A stretch of 8,880 bases of DNA from DASRTE01 sp035316885 (lineage in GTDB: Bacteria; Actinomycetota; Actinomycetes; Jiangellales; Jiangellaceae): NCBI GenBank assembly GCA_035316885.1, contig DATHII010000074.1, positions 1 to 8,880 of the forward strand. The letters run 5' to 3'. The notes beneath the pieces were generated by a model that ran no database searches, had not been told where the DNA came from, and was given only the letters and a program-made list of their open reading frames with translations. Numbering within the stretch: position 1 is the stretch's first letter; every line of letters starts with the position of its first letter. This document shows positions 6,382 to 8,880 of the stretch, piece by piece. Both the position numbers and the translations under genes were made by a program.

Positions 6382-6395
6382 GTGATCGACGTCAC
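6382..6395. promoter_or_regulatory. CRP-like operator GTGA-N6-TCAC
   Basis: The site GTGA-TCGACG-TCAC matches all eight core positions of the CRP/GlxR-family consensus TGTGA-N6-TCACA; the outer T and A are replaced by A and G. An overlapping inverted repeat GATCG-N6-CGATC spans 6384-6399. It lies directly upstream of the proposed HNH -10 box, so a bound regulator would probably block the promoter. The match is short and may be chance. Confidence 0.35.
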
Positions 6396-6483
6396 GATCC
6401 GTCGTCAGATGCGCCGCCGCAGCCTCCGAACGCACCCACTTTTCCGCGTCGCACATAGGGCGACGACCCCAGGGCGCGGGCCG

Positions 6484-6503
6484 GGCTGGCCGTATGGTCA
6501 GCC
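6484..6503. terminator. Weak hairpin spanning the acyltransferase stop codon
   Basis: GGCTGGCC and GGTCAGCC flank GTAT. In minus-strand RNA this gives 8-base arms with one A-C mismatch and a 4-base loop across the stop codon of the PlsC-like gene, with no U-tract after it. It is a possible terminator or 3'-end stabiliser. A second hairpin, CGTCGC/GCGACG (6447-6465, 7-base loop), lies further into the gap. Confidence 0.25.
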
Positions 6504-7190
6504 GGCGAGGGTGCGCCAGACAGCGGTGACTCGTTCGTGCACCAGGGTGACCGTCTCGTGCAGCGTGCGCCCGGCGTACTCGGCGGGCTGGATCGACGGG
6601 CCGACCCGGATGCGTATCCTCGGCCGCCGGAAGACCGACGTCGCCGCCGTGCGCAGGCTCTCGCTGACCGTGCCGGTGCCGTAGAGGCGAGCGTCGTGGT
6701 GGGCGACGGGAACGATGGCGGCCCCCGTCTCCAGGGCCAGTCGCCCGACGCCGGTGCGGAAGGTGCGCGGCGAACCGTCCGAGCTGAGGTCGACGGCGAC
6801 GTCGCCTTCCGGGTAGATGCCGATGATCTCCTCGCGCCGCAACGCGTCGATGCCGGCCTGCAGCGCCGCCAGGGCTGAACGCCCCTGCCCGACCGGCACG
6901 AAGTCCGCATGCCTGACCAGCGGCCCCAGGATCGGGTGTCGGAACAGCGTCTCGGTCGCCAGGAACCGGATGTGCCCGTGCGTACGGCCACACCCGGGCT
7001 TGCCGCAACGACGGCTCGGGCGCAGGCCGGCCCGGTACAGCGAGGCGATCACCGGCGGCGTGTCGGCGATCGAGGTGTGGTTGACCGCGACGATCGCCGG
7101 GCCGGCGAAGGGAAGCAGCTCGCGGCCGGAGAGCTCGTGGCTACCCAGCCACGCGCTGAGCCCGACCGCGACCGGCCCCACCAGTTCCAC
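6498..7190 (-). CDS. PlsC-like 1-acyl-glycerol-3-phosphate acyltransferase family protein with a Cys/His insert
   Basis: The 230-residue protein has the acyltransferase core: NHTSIAD, the catalytic H(x4)D motif with H38 and D43, followed by FRHPILGPLV, VPVGQG and YPEG (126-129), the substrate-binding EG motif. The residues after EG are DVAVD rather than the usual TRS. Family members move an acyl chain from acyl-CoA or acyl-ACP to lysophosphatidate or a related acceptor at the inner membrane face. I see no strong transmembrane helix, only a hydrophobic N-terminus. Between motifs I and II is CGKPGCGRTHGH (62-73), a CX4CX3HXH cluster that could bind zinc and is not part of the core family pattern. 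The start is GTG at 7190, since an in-frame TAG lies four codons upstream; no clear ribosome site is visible, and a GTG at 7181 is an alternative. The gene follows the CoA-ester lyase gene by 33 bp and may be co-transcribed with it. Confidence 0.87.
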   Translation of the reverse strand: MELVGPVAVGLSAWLGSHELSGRELLPFAGPAIVAVNHTSIADTPPVIASLYRAGLRPSRRCGKPGCGRTHGHIRFLATETLFRHPILGPLVRHADFVPVGQGRSALAALQAGIDALRREEIIGIYPEGDVAVDLSSDGSPRTFRTGVGRLALETGAAIVPVAHHDARLYGTGTVSESLRTAATSVFRRPRIRIRVGPSIQPAEYAGRTLHETVTLVHERVTAVWRTLAG

Positions 7191-7223
7191 GAGCGGCAGA
7201 CGCTATCCAGCGACCCGGCGGAG

Positions 7224-8183
7224 TCAGTCCGCAGGGGGCTCGAAGGTGGAGGTCCTGCTCATGCCGGCGGCGCGCCCCTTGGCCGCGACCACGAGTGCCA
7301 TCTTCCGCGACGCCTCGTCGATCATCTCGTCGCCGAGCATGACCGCGCCCAGCCGGCCGCCCTCGTCAGAGGTGTACCACGCGTACGCGTCGAGGATCAG
7401 CTCGGCGTGGTCGTAGTCGTCCTGGGCCGGGCTGAACGCCTCGTTGGCAGCGTCGATCTGGCCCGGGTGCAGAACCCACTTGCCGTCGAAGCCGAGCGCC
7501 GCCGAGCGGCCCGCCACGCGACGGAAGCCGTCGAGGTCGCGGATCTGCAGGTAGGGACCGTCGATCGCCTGCTTGTCGTGTGCCCGGGCGGCCATCAGGA
7601 TCCGCATCAGGATGTAGTGGTACGCGTCGCCGACGTCGTATCCCGCCGGTTGCTCGCCCACGACGAGCGAGCGCATGTTGAGCGACGCCATGAAGTCGGC
7701 CGGTCCGAAGATGATCGTCTCGACCCGGGGCGAGGCTGCGGCGACCGCGTCGACGTTCACCAGGCCGAGGGCGTTCTCGATCTGCGCCTCGATCCCGATC
7801 CGCCCGACCTCGAGGCCCATGGACCGCTCAATCTGGGTGAGCAGAAGGTCGAGGGCCACGACGTGCTCGGCGCTCTGCACCTTCGGCAGCATCACGCAGT
7901 CGAGATCGGCTCCCGCACCCTCGACAACCGAGATTACGTCGCCGTATGTCCACGACGTCGTCCAGTCGTTGACCCGCACGACGCGGGTCTTCCCGCCCCA
8001 GTCGCCGCCGGTGAGCGCCGCGACCACATTCTTGCGGGCGTCGACCTTGGCCAGCGGGGCCACGGCGTCCTCGAGGTCGAGGAACACCTGGTCGGCCGGC
8101 AGGCTCTGGGCTTTGTCGAGCATCTTCGGGCTCGAACCCGGCACGGCCAGGCATGAGCGGCGGGAACGCAGCGGCGCAGCCAT
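7224..8183 (-). CDS. CoA-ester lyase, HpcH/HpaI/CitE family, malyl-CoA lyase-like
   Basis: The 319-residue protein is a TIM-barrel CoA-ester lyase. Visible landmarks: RSCLAVPGSSPKML near the N-terminus; FLDLEDAVAP (34-43); RVVRVND with R70 at the expected carboxylate- or CoA-contact arginine; LPKV (99-102); IGIEAQIEN with E136; FGPADFMAS with D163, these two acids being the expected Mg2+ ligands; and GFDGKWVLHPGQIDAANEAFSP, the C-terminal segment that closes over the active site. Malyl-CoA lyases reversibly split malyl-CoA to acetyl-CoA and glyoxylate, or methylmalyl-CoA to propionyl-CoA and glyoxylate. Close actinomycete relatives are usually annotated only as CoA-ester lyase, so the exact substrate is open. 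The ATG at 8183 is chosen because GGAGG lies 8 bases upstream; a longer in-frame start at 8270 adds an arginine-rich tail with no family match. A -10-like TACGCT (minus strand, 8219-8214) may give the gene its own promoter. Confidence 0.92.
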   Translation of the reverse strand: MAAPLRSRRSCLAVPGSSPKMLDKAQSLPADQVFLDLEDAVAPLAKVDARKNVVAALTGGDWGGKTRVVRVNDWTTSWTYGDVISVVEGAGADLDCVMLPKVQSAEHVVALDLLLTQIERSMGLEVGRIGIEAQIENALGLVNVDAVAAASPRVETIIFGPADFMASLNMRSLVVGEQPAGYDVGDAYHYILMRILMAARAHDKQAIDGPYLQIRDLDGFRRVAGRSAALGFDGKWVLHPGQIDAANEAFSPAQDDYDHAELILDAYAWYTSDEGGRLGAVMLGDEMIDEASRKMALVVAAKGRAAGMSRTSTFEPPAD

Positions 8184-8191
8184 GGGACGGA

Positions 8192-8196
8192 CCTCC
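8192..8196 (-). promoter_or_regulatory. Ribosome binding site that fixes the CoA-ester lyase start
   Basis: GGAGG on the minus strand stands 8 bases before the ATG at 8183. This selects that start over the longer frame beginning at 8270. Confidence 0.7.
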
Positions 8197-8213
8197 GGAG
8201 GCGACTGCCGGCG

Positions 8214-8219
8214 AGCGTA
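8214..8219 (-). promoter_or_regulatory. Putative -10 box for the CoA-ester lyase gene
   Basis: TACGCT on the minus strand fits TANNNT and would give a leader of about 25 bases containing the GGAGG site. No convincing -35 box is seen. It follows a hairpin that could end transcription from the upstream gene. Confidence 0.25.
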
Positions 8220-8233
8220 CCGATCCGCCCACG

Positions 8234-8256
8234 GCGACGGACGTGCGAGCCGTCGC
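8234..8256 (-). terminator. Hairpin between the split-barrel protein gene and the CoA-ester lyase gene
   Basis: GCGACGG and CCGTCGC form perfect 7-bp arms around a 9-base loop, 20 bases after the TAA stop of the upstream gene. There is no U-tract, which is common for terminator-like hairpins in high-GC actinomycetes. Termination is inferred. Confidence 0.35.
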
Positions 8257-8276
8257 AGCAGCCCACCCACGAGCCC

Positions 8277-8795
8277 TTACAACGGTGGCCCGCGGCGGGC
8301 CCGGCGGTGAGCAACCCAGGGGAGCTTGCCGATGGTCGTGGCCGAGGACTCGACCGGTGCGGTCGCCTGCGAATCGGCCGGATAGGCGCCCGGATACTCC
8401 GTGACCTCTCCCGTCGGCGTCAGCCGGGTGATCGTGGACTGCTCGGCCCACACGTCGGTGAGCGCGTCACCCTGGGTGGCGTTCAACCGTTGGGCACGCA
8501 GGGCCTCTGCGGCGATCTGCCAGCCCTCGGTGCCCGGCGTCTGGACAGCAGCCGCAGCCACCCAGCTGACCAGGCGGGCGCGGCTGTCTTTGGCCCGGGC
8601 GATGACAACGACCTTCTCGGCCTGTTCGATGCCCGGCAGCACCTGTTCGGGGCCTCCTGAGACGACGTAGGCGGAACCGTCCTGCCACACGTGCCACACA
8701 CCTCGCGGCCAGCCGCCTCCGGGGTAGGACAACCACACCAGCGCCGAACGCTTCATGGCCTCCTCGACCAGCGCCTGCAGCTCGGCCGCCTCCAT
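8277..8795 (-). CDS. Conserved hypothetical protein, probably PNPOx-like split beta-barrel
   Basis: The 172-residue protein looks like a small flavin- or F420-binding split-barrel protein of the pyridoxamine-phosphate-oxidase-like superfamily. Seen in sequence: an N-terminal helix (EAAELQALVEEAMKRS), strand-like segments ALVWLSYPG, RGVWHVWQDGSAYVVSGG and KVVVIARAKDSRARLVSWVAA, then a helix (GWQIAAEALRAQRLNA) and a last strand (STITRLTPTG). The order strand, short turn, strand with VWHVW and a later A(R/K)xKDS..RLV stretch is what leads to this fold call; I see no diagnostic catalytic residue, so enzymatic activity is not claimed. The C-terminus is low in structure and ends in a basic tail (RRARRG). 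The ATG at 8795 has AAGG 7 bases upstream, a modest ribosome site. The stop is TAA. The gene is probably separate from the lyase gene 93 bp downstream, with a hairpin between them. Confidence 0.75.
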   Translation of the reverse strand: MEAAELQALVEEAMKRSALVWLSYPGGGWPRGVWHVWQDGSAYVVSGGPEQVLPGIEQAEKVVVIARAKDSRARLVSWVAAAAVQTPGTEGWQIAAEALRAQRLNATQGDALTDVWAEQSTITRLTPTGEVTEYPGAYPADSQATAPVESSATTIGKLPWVAHRRARRGPPL

Positions 8796-8850
8796 GGGCC
8801 AACCTTGCCACGGATCAGCAGTGCGACCGCGTGCGCGGCGCCCGGACCGG

Positions 8851-8880
8851 CTATTGCTCGGGAAGCTTCTCGATGTCGAC
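8851..8880 (-). CDS. Last codons of an unidentified gene entering from the right edge
   Basis: Nine codons read VDIEKLPEQ followed by TAG on the minus strand, a plausible acidic C-terminal tail with high-GC codon use. The product cannot be identified from so little. Other minus-strand frames are also open here, so this is a guess at the frame. The 55-bp gap to the next gene (8796-8850) shows no clear promoter. Confidence 0.4.
   Translation of the reverse strand, partial: VDIEKLPEQ

Noticed and set aside
7755..7764. GTTCACCAGG, identical to part of the large palindrome
   Set aside because: It encodes conserved Leu-Val-Asn-Val codons in the CoA-ester lyase gene and is a single copy without a partner, so chance is the simpler explanation.
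6909..8156. A 415-codon open frame on the plus strand
   Set aside because: It is antisense to the CoA-ester lyase and acyltransferase genes. Its Arg/His/Asp/Val-rich sequence is typical of a shadow frame.

Overview
The window is GC-rich chromosomal DNA with tightly packed genes, frequent GTG starts, short gaps and GGAGG-type ribosome sites. Several proteins belong to families typical of actinomycetes: the MxTLVLN-type HNH protein, the YflT-like two-helix stress protein, and a CoA-ester lyase with an acyl-CoA dehydrogenase of a kind seen in Streptomyces-like genomes. I read it as an actinobacterium and cannot name the genus. I see no rRNA, tRNA, CRISPR array, transposase or phage gene.

Left part (1-2743): the 3' end of a universal stress protein gene overlaps by 4 bases (GTGA) a gene for a PLP-dependent decarboxylase of the diaminopimelate decarboxylase family. 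The decarboxylase keeps its PLP-binding signatures but has lost the usual RPxxY substrate motif. A convergent LtrA-family membrane protein gene follows. Middle (2744-4334): a 114-bp divergent promoter region separates ltrA from a CorA-type Mg/Co channel gene, which converges on a YflT-like stress membrane protein gene.

Right part (4335-8880): all genes lie on the minus strand. In transcription order they are the last codons of an unidentified gene, a split-barrel flavoprotein-like protein, a malyl-CoA lyase-like CoA-ester lyase, a PlsC-like acyltransferase, an HNH protein and an acyl-CoA dehydrogenase. The lyase and dehydrogenase suggest breakdown or interconversion of short branched or dicarboxylic acyl-CoAs. 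The acyltransferase points to phospholipid synthesis. The run looks like several short transcription units.

The most striking non-coding feature is a nested palindrome of 84 bp (4404-4487) between the acyl-CoA dehydrogenase stop and the YflT-like gene. Its two arm pairs share one centre, and it carries four copies of the 8-mer GTTCACCA, two on each strand, starting exactly 20 bp apart. It could be a multi-site operator, a terminator or a small palindromic repeat. The rest of the window is mostly ordinary housekeeping and accessory metabolism, and no multi-gene system that is clearly new is visible.
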